Positions 54,995 through 64,000 of a DNA stretch of 64,000 bases are shown here, in pieces. Numbering within the stretch: the first letter of the stretch is position 1; each line of letters opens with the position of its first letter. The position numbers and the translations under genes were made by a program. This DNA comes from Agaribacillus aureus (GTDB lineage: Bacteria > Bacteroidota > Bacteroidia > Cytophagales > Cyclobacteriaceae), in contig JAUJEB010000015.1 in NCBI GenBank assembly GCA_030442055.1, positions 90,200 through 154,199 on the forward strand, written 5' to 3'. Under the pieces are notes generated by a model. That model ran no database searches, was not told the origin of the DNA, and saw only the letters and a list, made by a program, of their open reading frames with translations.

Positions 54995-55294
54995 ATGGAA
55001 AAAGGGGGCGCGGTGTATATTCTTACAAATAAAAACAATACAACACTTTATATCGGCGTCACTTCCAATCTATTAGGTAGGATCATTGAACATAAAGAAA
55101 AGCTTTATCCCAAAAGTTTTACAGCCAGGTACAATCTTAATAAGTTAGTTTATTTCGAAACCTTTTATGATATAGAAGAAGCGATTGCAAGGGAAAAACA
55201 GTTAAAAGGCGGATCTAGAAAAAAGAAGGTGCATCTGATCCGGCAATTCAACCCTGAGTGGAAGGATTTGTTTTCAACTATTGAAAATTGGTAA
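54995..55294 (+). CDS. GIY-YIG nuclease-family protein
   Basis: A 99-residue protein of the small UvrC-type GIY-YIG class: VYILTNKNNTTLYIGVTSNL supplies the VYILT...YIG motif. Arg29 of the LLGRIIEHK helix and the later Glu66 of IAREKQLKGG, with a final NPEWKDL, complete the set of family residues. These single-domain nucleases occur in many copies in Bacteroidota genomes; their biological role is not settled. This gene is bracketed by inverted-end repeats (two copies at 54495-54927 and one at 55367-55567), a layout that would suit a nuclease that recognises or moves them. Start ATG at 54995. Confidence 0.9.
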   Translation: MEKGGAVYILTNKNNTTLYIGVTSNLLGRIIEHKEKLYPKSFTARYNLNKLVYFETFYDIEEAIAREKQLKGGSRKKKVHLIRQFNPEWKDLFSTIENW

Positions 55295-55366
55295 AATAGC
55301 GGTTTCCAACAGTTAGGAACAAACAAATATTAGCTATTAGAATACAAACCCTCAACTTCTAGCACT

Positions 55367-55567
55367 ACGTCATCACGAACAATGCATTGGCCCTGTGGGT
55401 AGGTTGTGAAGTGATCCCTCAGCCAAAAGCCAGCAAACCCGGCCTACGCACGACATTGCTCCCAGTGTTAGGTAGGCAATTAGCAAAGAGAAACAATTCG
55501 AGTTAAGGAAGGCGGTACAAGCCAAGGGATTGCTTCTTCGCTCGCATACTCGCTCATCGCAATGACG
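55367..55567. repeat. Inverted-end repeat element, single copy downstream of the GIY-YIG gene
   Basis: It begins CGTCATCACGAACAATGC and ends GCTCATCGCAATGACG (end at 55567), enclosing AGTGATCCC and GGGATTGCTTC. It is most like the copy at 35025-35196 and shares its ends with the tandem copies on the other side of the GIY-YIG gene. Confidence 0.75.
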
Positions 55568-55649
55568 GAGGGAGCAGATAAGGATGTGGCAATTAGCTAA
55601 TTGAAACTTTACCCACTTAGCAAACCCAACTTCTATCCTGAAGTACAAC

Positions 55650-56294
55650 TCACGGCCTAGGTAAATCAACTTCGAGTTTCAGGACCTTTAAAGCTTTATA
55701 GACTAAATTTCTGGCTGATTTAACGCTTTTTAATTCCATCATTTCCATGACCTGCGGATAACTCATATTTTCATAGAAATAATAGTAAATAGCTTCGCGC
55801 TGTCTCTTGGAAATCTTTTTCAGGGCTTGGTTTAGCTGTATTCGTTTTTCTTCCTCCAATTGCCGGTTTATCATCAAATGCTCAGTAGACAATACCACCT
55901 TAAAATCATAGCCTGCATATTTGTAATAGCTACTGGAATTAGTCAGCAGTCTTTTGCTGGTGGCAATGACTTTTCTTTTAATGGACTTAAATAAATACAG
56001 CTTGATAGAGGTTGTGTCCGAGAGGTTTTTCCGGTTTTTTCTCAGGGCTATGAACAAATCCTGGATACAGTCTTTGATCAATTCCGTGTCCTCAATAAAC
56101 TGGGAACTATACCGGTAAAGCTTTTTAAAATACTGCTGGTAAATATAAGTAAAAGCGGACTCGTTACCTCGCTTAAAATCCCGCCATATTTCCAGGTCAC
56201 TTTTGGTATCAAAACCACCTTTTTCCTCAACGCGATTTGCCGGTTGAGGATGATTTTGAATTGGCAGGGTTTTATTTGGGTTAGTGTTTGGCAA
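55650..56294 (-). CDS. ECF-type RNA polymerase sigma factor
   Basis: A 214-residue protein: region 2 (WRDFKRGNESAFTYIYQQYF, IKDCIQDLFIALRKNRK) and region 4 (KKISKRQREAIYYYFYENMS, MMELKSVKSARNLVYKALKV). It belongs to a different ECF group from the module A and B factors and lacks a hydrophobic tail. A polar, disordered stretch of about 30 residues precedes region 2. The start is TTG at 56294; no ATG precedes region 2. No fecR lies beside it. It is transcribed in the same direction as the two peptidase genes upstream, but about 170 bases apart. Confidence 0.88.
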   Translation of the reverse strand: MPNTNPNKTLPIQNHPQPANRVEEKGGFDTKSDLEIWRDFKRGNESAFTYIYQQYFKKLYRYSSQFIEDTELIKDCIQDLFIALRKNRKNLSDTTSIKLYLFKSIKRKVIATSKRLLTNSSSYYKYAGYDFKVVLSTEHLMINRQLEEEKRIQLNQALKKISKRQREAIYYYFYENMSYPQVMEMMELKSVKSARNLVYKALKVLKLEVDLPRP

Positions 56295-56464
56295 AACAAA
56301 TTATCTTCCCTATCAAATTAGCAACGCAATTCTTAAAATAAAAGTAATTTCTACTAAAAAACTTCTGAATTAATTTGAATCAGGAATTTCTACGATGAAA
56401 ACTGGTATTTGTGGTCATAATTTACCTTCTGCCGCCTATAAATCCCAATAACCATGGGTATAAA

Positions 56465-57862
56465 CTATGCTGTTGCTTCAGTTCTTATACTTTCAACAGC
56501 TGCCGCTGTTTTGGCTACCGGCTTACCCAGCAATTGCGCTCCGGTTTCGGTGATAACAAAGTCCTCCTCTACCCTGATACCGCCAAAATCCCGGTAACTT
56601 TCCAATGCCTGGTAATTGATGAACTGGGCATTTTTATTTGTTGCCTTCCAAAGATCGATAAGTTCCGGAATAATGTATATGCCTGGCTCAACAGTGATTA
56701 CAAAACCGGGTTCCAGGGCTTTACCCAACCGAAGGGATTTTAACCCAAATTCCACACTTTTGATCATGGTGTCCGTATAACCAACGTATTGCTCGCCTAA
56801 ATCTTCCATATCATGCACATCCAAACCCATCATATGGCCCAGGCCGCATTGAAAAAACATGGTATGTGCACCTGCATTTACCGCTTCCTGTGCATCTCCC
56901 TTCATCAGGCCAATCTCCTTCAGGCCTTCCACCAGGGTTTTGCAAGCTGTTAAATGTACCTCTTTGAAAGGAATATCTGGTTGCAAGGTATCGACCGCTG
57001 TCGTGTGGGCTTTGACAACTAATTCATAAAGAGTTTTTTGTCTCTCGGTAAATTGGCTATCTACCGGAAAGGTCCTGGTCATATCTCCCGCATAGCCGGT
57101 AGCCACCTCAGCACCGCAATCTACCAATACCATATCACCACTTCGCAAGGTATTGCCGTGATAATGATTATGCAAGATCTGGCCATTTCTGGTCAAAATC
57201 ACAGGATAGGAAAGTTGCCCCCCAGCACCCACGGCCACCTCCTGAACAGCTCCCACGATTTCCATCTCCTTTTTACCTTCGCTAACCAGCTTCATGGCTG
57301 TCAGATGCATGTCTGCGGTTATATCGACGGCTTTATTGATTTCTTCGATCTCTAACGCGGATTTGTAAGATCGCTGCGCAACGATGGCTTTTATGAGTTC
57401 TACCGAATGACCACGCTGTATTTGCTCCTGGTCAAAACCCAGCCAATGCTGCAATTTCAAGCTATTTTCAGGCCGATAAGGAGGCAAGTAATGTATGGTG
57501 CTGCCGCTTTGTAGCGCTTTGTTCAATACCGACACCAGGGCTTTTAGTGAATCTGTATGCTGCACTCCGGAACGGTTTGCCAGCTCAGCAATGGTGGGTT
57601 GTGGGCCTGTCCATACAATATCATCTATGGACAGCTCATCGCCAAAAACGGTAGTGCGGTCATGATCAATATCGACAATGGCGGCAAGCCCTGGCAGGCT
57701 CAACCCAAAAAAGTACAGAAAACTGCTGTCCTGCCTGAAATGGTACCAATTAGCTTTAAAATTTATACTACTTTCTTCATTTCCCAGAAAAAGGACCAAC
57801 CCACTTCCTACATCTTTTTTTAGGGTATCCCTTCTTGCGGTATATACTGAGGCGTTAAACAT
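56465..57862 (-). CDS. Xaa-Pro aminopeptidase (M24B family)
   Basis: A 465-residue two-domain protein. An N-terminal creatinase-like domain (about 1-170) is followed by a pita-bread metallopeptidase. The expected metal ligands are visible: the Asp pair in VLVDCGAE and GDMTRTFPV, His in GLGHMMGLDVHD, Glu in TVEPGIYI and Glu in GGIRVEEDF. It removes the N-terminal residue ahead of proline, using two manganese-type ions, in the cytoplasm. It follows the DPP IV-type peptidase gene by 27 bases, so the pair would digest proline-containing peptides step by step. Start ATG at 57862. Confidence 0.92.
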   Translation of the reverse strand: MFNASVYTARRDTLKKDVGSGLVLFLGNEESSINFKANWYHFRQDSSFLYFFGLSLPGLAAIVDIDHDRTTVFGDELSIDDIVWTGPQPTIAELANRSGVQHTDSLKALVSVLNKALQSGSTIHYLPPYRPENSLKLQHWLGFDQEQIQRGHSVELIKAIVAQRSYKSALEIEEINKAVDITADMHLTAMKLVSEGKKEMEIVGAVQEVAVGAGGQLSYPVILTRNGQILHNHYHGNTLRSGDMVLVDCGAEVATGYAGDMTRTFPVDSQFTERQKTLYELVVKAHTTAVDTLQPDIPFKEVHLTACKTLVEGLKEIGLMKGDAQEAVNAGAHTMFFQCGLGHMMGLDVHDMEDLGEQYVGYTDTMIKSVEFGLKSLRLGKALEPGFVITVEPGIYIIPELIDLWKATNKNAQFINYQALESYRDFGGIRVEEDFVITETGAQLLGKPVAKTAAAVESIRTEATA

Positions 57863-57889
57863 GGCTATTCTTATTAATTGGTAAACAGT

Positions 57890-60157
57890 CTATTTTGGCC
57901 CTGCCGGTAAATTATTTTTCAGATAATGGGTTAATATTTCCCTCAAATGTCTGGAGGTATTTGGCCGTTCATAGATTCCGTGTGAGCGATTGGGATAAGA
58001 CATTAATGAAAAGATTTTGTTATGTTTCACCAGTTCATTGATCAATACCTCCGTATTCTGATAGTGTACGTTATCATCTCCGGTGCCGTGGACCAGCAAA
58101 AGATTTCCCTTCAGGTTTTTAGCATATGTCACAGGAGACCCGTTCTTGTAGCCCTCCTTGTTTTCCCATGGGAGCCCCATGTATCGCTCCTGGTAGATGT
58201 TATCATATAACAGCTGATTACTCACCGGCGCCACAGACATACCGGTTTTATATAGATCGGGATAGCGGAATAACATGTTGAGCGTCATCGACCCGCCGCC
58301 GCTCCAGCCCCAAATGCCTATACGGTCGGGATCTACAAAATCGTGTTGCTTCATAATGGCTTTTAATCCATTGGCCTGGTCCTGGGAGGACATTACACCG
58401 AGACTGCCGTAGACCACCTTTCTCCAGGCGCTCCCTTTCGGAGAGGGCGTTCCCCGGTTATCAAGACTAATGATAATGTACCCCTGCTGGGTGAGCATGG
58501 TATGCCATAAATAGTTGCTCCATCCCCACCGGTCCAAAACTGTCTGACCCGCCGGCTCGCCATATACATAAAACAGAACGGGGTATTTTTTGGATGGATC
58601 AAAGTTATAGGGTTTTAACATAAAACCATCCAGCTTAACACCGTCCTCCACTTCTACCTCGAAAAATTCCACATCATGCCTTTTCAGCTCGCTCACCTTT
58701 TCTATGAGTGAAGCATTGCCTGCTTTGGTACTTATGTGTTTGTGTTTCGGCAAGTTTACCAGCGATATTTTTGGTGGTGTATTGGCATTGGAATAGGTAT
58801 GAAAAGCCCATTTGGTATCAGGTGATAGCTGGTAGCTATGCGTTCCAGGCATATCAGCCGGAGAAAGTCGCACGGGCTGGCCCTTGCCATTTAACCTGCT
58901 GCGATATAAATAACGTTGCGTGCCATTTTCAGGAGAGGCGATAAAATACAACCAACCACTCGCTTCATGGATACTTTGTATGCTGATAATGTCCATCTCC
59001 CAGGGCGTTATCGACTTTACATCCTTGCCATCCCTGGAAATCGTATAAACGTGTCTCCAACCGTCCTTTTCACTGACCCAGGTAAACTTCTTGCCATTAC
59101 TTAACCAGTACAAATCATTGACCACATCTACCCAGGCGTCATTCTTATCCGTATAAATCGTGGTAACCTCCCCGCTTTTACTGTTACACAACATGACCTG
59201 ATTCTGGTTTTGCTTCCGGTTTAATCGTTGAATAATCAATTCCGTGGCATTATTGGCCCAATCCATTCTTGCAATGTAATTATCTCTGGGATCTCCGGGT
59301 ACCTGCATCCAGGTAATAGCGCCGGCGTCGATACCAACCACACCAACCTTGCAGGCCGAATTATCCATACCTACTTTAGGATACTGAACCGGGATCAAAA
59401 AAGAGTAAATGGAATCAGTATTGTTGATCATGTAAAAATCTCTAATCCCGCCCGCATCCAGCTGCCAAAAAGCGATGGACCTGCTGTCTGGGCTCCACCG
59501 AAAGCCATCGCGAATACCAAACTCTTCTTCATAGACCCAGTCAAAGGTACCATTGATGATGTCGGTAGATCCATCAAAAGTCAGCTGGGTGATCTTGCCG
59601 GTGCTTAGCTTCTCTACAAAGATATTATGTTCTCTTACATAGCCTACATATTGATTGTCCGGTGAAAACTTGGCAAACATAAGGGTGGAAGGCCTGGCAT
59701 CCTTGCCTCCTAGCTTGGTTAAGGACTTGTCCGCCAGGTTCAGAACCCAGTAATCGCCCCTGGTGTTTTGTCGCCACACACGCGCGGTGTTGGTATAAAT
59801 CAAAAGACGGCTTTTATCAGGAGACCAGCTGTAATTACTAATCTGTAAGGGTTGGGCCTGTCCCTGTGGAATAAGCGCGGCTGCCGAAACCAAAATCTCT
59901 TGCTCATCGCTAGCTGACTCATACCTGACGATATCGCGGAAACCAGGGTGGGAAGGAGAACTTTCCAATGTGGTATAGCCGTTGCCGTTATCAATCCATT
60001 TGGCGGGTCCAAAATACTCTGACGAAAACTCATTCCCACTAAAAATTCTTTCCAAAGTAAGGAGAGAAGGGTCTGAAACCTGGCAATAGCCGGAAAAACT
60101 AAAAACTATGATGCCAAGTGCCAGCGCACTTAACATGATGGAAGTCTTGCATTTCAT
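57890..60157 (-). CDS. Dipeptidyl peptidase IV-like S9 family peptidase
   Basis: A 755-residue exported protein with a signal peptide (about 5-25), an eight-bladed N-terminal propeller and a C-terminal alpha/beta hydrolase. The DPP IV glutamate motif DWVYEEEFGIRDGFRWSPD is present; its Glu pair holds the substrate N-terminus. The catalytic triad is Ser in GWSGGGS (about residue 618), Asp in GTGDDNVHYQN (about 693) and His in NRSHGIYE (about 725). It releases X-Pro dipeptides in the periplasm. The aminopeptidase P-like gene follows after 27 bases. The start is ATG at 60157. Confidence 0.93.
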   Translation of the reverse strand: MKCKTSIMLSALALGIIVFSFSGYCQVSDPSLLTLERIFSGNEFSSEYFGPAKWIDNGNGYTTLESSPSHPGFRDIVRYESASDEQEILVSAAALIPQGQAQPLQISNYSWSPDKSRLLIYTNTARVWRQNTRGDYWVLNLADKSLTKLGGKDARPSTLMFAKFSPDNQYVGYVREHNIFVEKLSTGKITQLTFDGSTDIINGTFDWVYEEEFGIRDGFRWSPDSRSIAFWQLDAGGIRDFYMINNTDSIYSFLIPVQYPKVGMDNSACKVGVVGIDAGAITWMQVPGDPRDNYIARMDWANNATELIIQRLNRKQNQNQVMLCNSKSGEVTTIYTDKNDAWVDVVNDLYWLSNGKKFTWVSEKDGWRHVYTISRDGKDVKSITPWEMDIISIQSIHEASGWLYFIASPENGTQRYLYRSRLNGKGQPVRLSPADMPGTHSYQLSPDTKWAFHTYSNANTPPKISLVNLPKHKHISTKAGNASLIEKVSELKRHDVEFFEVEVEDGVKLDGFMLKPYNFDPSKKYPVLFYVYGEPAGQTVLDRWGWSNYLWHTMLTQQGYIIISLDNRGTPSPKGSAWRKVVYGSLGVMSSQDQANGLKAIMKQHDFVDPDRIGIWGWSGGGSMTLNMLFRYPDLYKTGMSVAPVSNQLLYDNIYQERYMGLPWENKEGYKNGSPVTYAKNLKGNLLLVHGTGDDNVHYQNTEVLINELVKHNKIFSLMSYPNRSHGIYERPNTSRHLREILTHYLKNNLPAGPK

Positions 60158-60456
60158 TTCTATTTATCCTCGGTTTATGTTAAAAATTGGTGCAGCACAA
60201 GTATCTGCTATGATCAGCGTCTATGGTGTAAAGTCGACTTTGATCATCTTGGCAAATGTAATCAAAACATCAAGTATAACAATTGCTATTTGTTATTATC
60301 TCACCGGCATTACGCTACCGTCATCACCTGTGCTGACACCACCTGCGTTTTTGATAAAAATTAGTCAAAAAAAAGCCCTATTATAAATCACTTTTGTTTT
60401 TATTTTGTTTTCTTTCAAATCAATTAAATGGACGCAATATTCCGGTTTGATATTTT
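60158..60456. promoter_or_regulatory. Divergent promoter region
   Basis: About 300 bases between the DPP IV-like gene (-) and the RND exporter gene (+). The right part is T-rich (CACTTTTGTTTTTATTTTG), which fits a Bacteroidota TTTG-type -33 region, but I cannot set a definite promoter. Confidence 0.35.
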
Positions 60457-62712
60457 ATGTGGAAAAAGGTAGCAATAATCACGATAGGATCAATTTTCAT
60501 ACTTTCTTTTGTTCATTTATACTTCATCTCCCAGCTGGAATTTGATTATGAATTTGAAAACTTTTTTCCCATTGGGGACAAGGATCTTACCTTTTACCAG
60601 ACATTCCGGGAAAAATTTGAAAACGACAATGATTATCTGCTGATCGGCTTTGAAAATGAACCCGACATTTTTGAATATGAATTTCTTCAAAAGGTAGATA
60701 GTTTCAGCAATGCGTTAGAGGCCAGCGACCACGTGGTAAGTCTTACCACACCGACAAGGCTTTTTAATCCCGTCATTTCTCCCGCCGGGTTGTTTAAATT
60801 ACCTGTACTTCATATTGATGATCCCAGCAGGTATCCACAGGACAGCAGTCGCATTTTCAAGGAGCGTAAGTGGGTAGGCTCTTTTTTTGCAGAAGACGGT
60901 AAAGCGCTGGCTTTAGTTCTCAAACATACCCCCCTGATCCAAAAACCCGCGGCCGACTCATTGGTACAAACGGTGGACAGGCTGGCAGCCAACTACCGGC
61001 TTTCTCCCATATTTCTGGCTGGCAAAGCCAAAGCCCAGGGGGTCTACATTAACAAAATGAAGACGGAGCTAGCTATATTTTTAAGTATTTCACTGGTATT
61101 GGTTACCACCTTTTTGATACTGGCCTATCGATCCGTCTGGAATGTGCTGGTTCCGCTCGGTGTCGTAATCCTTTCGGTTATCTGGATATTGGGGATTATG
61201 GGCATATTCAATAAGCCGCTGGATATCATGCTGGTGCTCCTTCCTTCTATCATGTTTGTGGTGGCCATGTCCGATGTGGTACACTTACTCACCAAATACA
61301 TCGAAGAATTACGCCAGGGACTGACAAGGCTGGAGGCCTTAAAAATTACCCTAAAGGAGGTGGGATTGGCGACCTTTTTGACCTCATTAACCACAGCAGT
61401 TGGATTTTTAACCCTATTTACAGCCAGTATAAAACCTATCAGAGAATTCGGCTTATACACGGCCATGGGTGTTTTTGTGGCCTTTATCTTGGCATTTTCA
61501 TTGCTACCTGCCATTTTGATTTTGATTAAAAAACCGCCTGTGGTCAAGCACGAGAAAAATCGCCGCCGGTGGCTGCTTTTTTTAATGAGGTCTTTTAACG
61601 TCGTGCTAAAAAATTATCGGCTTATTTTTACGCTTTTTCTTGGAATCATTATCGTCGCTTTAATCGGGATATCACGTATAGAGATCAACACCTTTCTGCT
61701 CGATGATATCCCCCGGGACGATCCGCTCAGAAAAGAGTTTTTGTTTTTTGATGATAAATTCGGCGGTTACAGGCCGCTGGAGATCGCCATTGAGGTAAAG
61801 GATAGCAGTAAAAATGTGCTTGACTGGGAGGTGCTGGAAGAGCTGCAAAAGGTAGAAAACTACCTCCTTGAGCACTACGAGGCAAAAAATATGCTCTCCC
61901 CGCTACAGGCCGTTAAATCATTGAATCAGGCCCTTAACGGGGGACTCCTGGCGTACTTTAATCTGCCCGATGATCAAAGACTTCAAAAAAAGATAAAAAA
62001 GAATCTTCGCTACCTGAAAAGGTCAAATGCCGATGTAAAACTATTTGCCGATGACTATAAAACCTCCAGATTCAGCGGAAAAATACGGGACATCGGCAGC
62101 AAATTATCGCTGGAAAGAAATGCTACATTAAATCAGTTTTTCCAGTCGGATATCGACTCTACGCTGGTGGACCTTAAAATTACAGGCACTTCGCTGTTGA
62201 TCGATAAAAACAACCAATACCTGACGCAAAACATGATAGAAGGATTAGGCATCGCTTTTTTAGTCATCGCCGTTATTGTGGCGCTGCTCTTTCGCTCGCT
62301 GAGAATGATTGTCATTGCCCTGATCCCAAATATCATCCCTTTAATGGTTGTGGCGGCGGTCATGGGCTATTTTGGCATCACCCTGAAGTTGTCAACTTCC
62401 ATCATTTTTACTATTGCCTTCGGGATTGCCGTGGACGATACGATTCATTTTATCAGCAAGCTAAAACTGGAGCTTGACAAGGGAAAGTCTTTACTTTATG
62501 CCCTGAAAAGAACTTACCTTTCCACAGGAAAAGCTATTATCATCACCACCCTCATCCTGGCCGCCGGCTTTTTGACGCTGATCTTGTCCAGTTTCGGAGG
62601 CACCTACTATACTGGACTCCTGGTAAGTCTGACCTTAACACTTGCCGTCATCACCGATTTAACCTTATTACCCGCTTTGTTATTGTTATTTTTCAAAAAA
62701 AGAAAGACTTAG
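60457..62712 (+). CDS. RND/MMPL-superfamily membrane transporter
   Basis: A 751-residue protein with two homologous halves. Each has one N-terminal membrane segment, a large extracytoplasmic loop and five clustered membrane segments, about twelve in total (first at 3-24). The segment FVVAMSDVVHLLTKYIEELR in half 1 and IAFGIAVDDTIHFISKLKLE in half 2 are the conserved MMPL/SSD-type motifs. With 750 residues it is shorter than drug-efflux RND pumps and fits the lipid- or hopanoid-type exporters. No membrane-fusion or outer-membrane partner is adjacent. It is 52 bases upstream of the glycosidase gene and probably co-transcribed. Confidence 0.88.
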   Translation: MWKKVAIITIGSIFILSFVHLYFISQLEFDYEFENFFPIGDKDLTFYQTFREKFENDNDYLLIGFENEPDIFEYEFLQKVDSFSNALEASDHVVSLTTPTRLFNPVISPAGLFKLPVLHIDDPSRYPQDSSRIFKERKWVGSFFAEDGKALALVLKHTPLIQKPAADSLVQTVDRLAANYRLSPIFLAGKAKAQGVYINKMKTELAIFLSISLVLVTTFLILAYRSVWNVLVPLGVVILSVIWILGIMGIFNKPLDIMLVLLPSIMFVVAMSDVVHLLTKYIEELRQGLTRLEALKITLKEVGLATFLTSLTTAVGFLTLFTASIKPIREFGLYTAMGVFVAFILAFSLLPAILILIKKPPVVKHEKNRRRWLLFLMRSFNVVLKNYRLIFTLFLGIIIVALIGISRIEINTFLLDDIPRDDPLRKEFLFFDDKFGGYRPLEIAIEVKDSSKNVLDWEVLEELQKVENYLLEHYEAKNMLSPLQAVKSLNQALNGGLLAYFNLPDDQRLQKKIKKNLRYLKRSNADVKLFADDYKTSRFSGKIRDIGSKLSLERNATLNQFFQSDIDSTLVDLKITGTSLLIDKNNQYLTQNMIEGLGIAFLVIAVIVALLFRSLRMIVIALIPNIIPLMVVAAVMGYFGITLKLSTSIIFTIAFGIAVDDTIHFISKLKLELDKGKSLLYALKRTYLSTGKAIIITTLILAAGFLTLILSSFGGTYYTGLLVSLTLTLAVITDLTLLPALLLLFFKKRKT

Positions 62713-62764
62713 CCGGTCATTTTTGGATTTTTTTTTGTATTATCAATTGAATTGAAATTGTAAT

Positions 62765-63811
62765 ATGCAAAGGAAGATCCATCCTTATTTTATCGTTTTG
62801 GCCTTAGGGATTATTTCTTTTTCCTTCGTCTATTTCTTCGAGGCCAAAACCGCGGATTCACCGCTGCTGATAAAAGGTATAAACCTGGAAGCTCCGCCAA
62901 GGCCTTTTGACGGCCATACATTAAATGAGGTCAAAGCGGTGCATGCCGACTGGGTTGCTGTCATTCCCTACGCATTCACCTCTATCGAAAGCGCCGAAAT
63001 CTTTTTTGATGGTGACAGGCAATGGTGGGGAGAAAAAAGTGAGGGGGTTGTTGCCTGTATAGAAATGGCACAAAAACTAGGTTTAAACGTCATGATCAAA
63101 CCCCACCTGTGGGTCAAGGGACAGGGCTGGGCAGGAGATTTCATGCTTAACAGCGAGGAGAAGTGGCTTTCCTGGGAGAAATCCTATAAGAAATATATGA
63201 TGACCTACGCAAAAATAGCGGCTAGGTACAAAGTTCCTCTGTTGTGCATTGGTACCGAATGCCGTCAGGTAGCTATTCACAGGCCGGATTTCTGGAGAAG
63301 TTTAATTGCCGACATCAGGCACATTTACGATGGCCGGCTTACCTACGCCGCTAATTGGGACAATTATCAAAATGTGGCTTTTTGGGATCAATTGGATTTT
63401 ATTGGTATCGACGCCTATTTTCCCCTAAGCGATCAAAAAACGCCTGCTGTATGGCAGCTTAACAAAGATTGGCAACCTCACCACCAGGAAATCCGGCAAT
63501 TTTCCGAAAAGTGGGACAGGCCCATTATTTTCACGGAGTATGGCTACAAAAGCATCGACTATGCTACCATCGGACATTGGAAAGTAAGCCCTGATACACT
63601 CGAGGTAAACCTGGACGGCCAGGCCAATGCCTATGAATCCATCTACCAAACTTTCTGGCATGAACCATGGTTTAAAGGAGGATTCCTGTGGAAATGGCAT
63701 ATTTCCAATGGCATAAAAAAAAGAAAACATCCCACCAGCTTCACACCCCAGGGCAAACCAGCCATGGCAGTTATAGAAAAATGGCATAGAAAAGTAAGGC
63801 TTGGGCGGTAG
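62765..63811 (+). CDS. Glycoside hydrolase family 113-like protein
   Basis: A 348-residue protein with an N-terminal signal anchor (about 8-26) and a TIM barrel resembling GH113 beta-mannanases. The acid/base is Glu165 in CIGTECRQ and the nucleophile Glu258 in IFTEYGYKS, the spacing expected for clan GH-A; HLWVKGQGWAGDF and WDQLDFIGIDAYFP are further family marks. It probably hydrolyses a mannan or related glycan in the periplasm; substrate is not proven. It follows the MMPL-type exporter with a 52-base gap. Start ATG at 62765. Confidence 0.87.
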   Translation: MQRKIHPYFIVLALGIISFSFVYFFEAKTADSPLLIKGINLEAPPRPFDGHTLNEVKAVHADWVAVIPYAFTSIESAEIFFDGDRQWWGEKSEGVVACIEMAQKLGLNVMIKPHLWVKGQGWAGDFMLNSEEKWLSWEKSYKKYMMTYAKIAARYKVPLLCIGTECRQVAIHRPDFWRSLIADIRHIYDGRLTYAANWDNYQNVAFWDQLDFIGIDAYFPLSDQKTPAVWQLNKDWQPHHQEIRQFSEKWDRPIIFTEYGYKSIDYATIGHWKVSPDTLEVNLDGQANAYESIYQTFWHEPWFKGGFLWKWHISNGIKKRKHPTSFTPQGKPAMAVIEKWHRKVRLGR

Positions 63812-64000
63812 TGGTGACATGCCTGCACCCAGACTGGCTATTGGCCAAGCTCCCTATACTGGCTTCAGTTTTTAACCATAGCCGTCAGTTTAAGGATTAT
63901 GGTTCCCATCATAGGGAAGTCTCATACACTTAAAGTGTCCGGTGTTTGTGAGTTGCCAACCGGCCGGACTTTCCGTGTTGACTGCTCTAAAATAGCATAA
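63812..64000. other. Right-edge region, no gene seen
   Basis: The last 190 bases hold no supported frame. A weak stem GTCCGG / CCGGAC (about 63938-63970) may be a terminator for the exporter-glycosidase pair, but no T run follows. Confidence 0.3.

Overview
The window comes from a member of the Bacteroidota, most likely the Cytophagales. The evidence is two SusC/SusD pairs with STN domains, FecR/ECF sigma regulators with the Bacteroidota-type C-terminal domain, a PorE-like OmpA protein, DUF6520-type small exported proteins, and lipoproteins with an acidic C-[SA]-D-D start. No rRNA, tRNA, CRISPR array, integrase or intact insertion sequence was seen. Gene-poor stretches hold many tandem and palindromic repeats.

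Layout. 1-8.3 kb: a truncated PQQ quinoprotein with a cytochrome c domain, a large OmpA/TPR/propeller envelope protein, a Crp-type regulator, an isoprenylcysteine-methyltransferase-like membrane protein and two unknowns. 8.3-18.4 kb (locus 1): a ~22-bp periodic repeat array, then a membrane-anchored unknown protein plus a small exported four-cysteine protein on the + strand. These converge on a - strand unit: LuxR-type HTH, sigma region-2-only protein, FecR, SusC, SusD. 18.8-25.4 kb (module A): two stand-alone FecR N-terminal proteins, an ECF sigma factor, a small lipoprotein, a TPR-TM-coiled-coil protein, then an orphan FecR / region-2-only sigma / HTH set with no susC beside it. 26.3-34.2 kb: a single-direction cluster with three TIR-like proteins, a KGGVGR ATPase fused to Sel1 and ankyrin repeats, a membrane protein and an exported protein. 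This is a candidate immune or signalling island. 35.5-47.4 kb (locus 2, visibly more AT-rich): small membrane protein, DsbD-alpha-like protein, MauE/DoxX, four-cysteine small protein, a paralogue of the locus 1 unknown protein, a TlpA-type thioredoxin, SusD, SusC and FecR. 48.3-52.3 kb (module B): a second copy of the sigma / FecR-N / lipoprotein / TPR module. 52.3-55.6 kb: mostly non-coding repeats around a GIY-YIG nuclease. 55.6-63.8 kb: a sigma factor, two proline-specific peptidases, an RND/MMPL exporter and a GH113-like glycosidase.

How it fits together (inference). Loci 1 and 2 are divergent versions of one system: a small secreted cysteine protein and its partner beside a TonB-dependent transducer, controlled by FecR and a sigma factor. 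Locus 2 carries its own thiol chemistry (DsbD-alpha-like, MauE, TlpA). Modules A and B appear to be a second paralogous regulatory unit interleaved with those loci. The most unusual points are the region-4-less sigma factors paired with free LuxR-type HTH proteins (twice), the free FecR N-terminal domains (four), the TIR/KGGVGR cluster, the helically phased repeat array at 8.76-8.91 kb, and a repeated element carrying a conserved micro-ORF.
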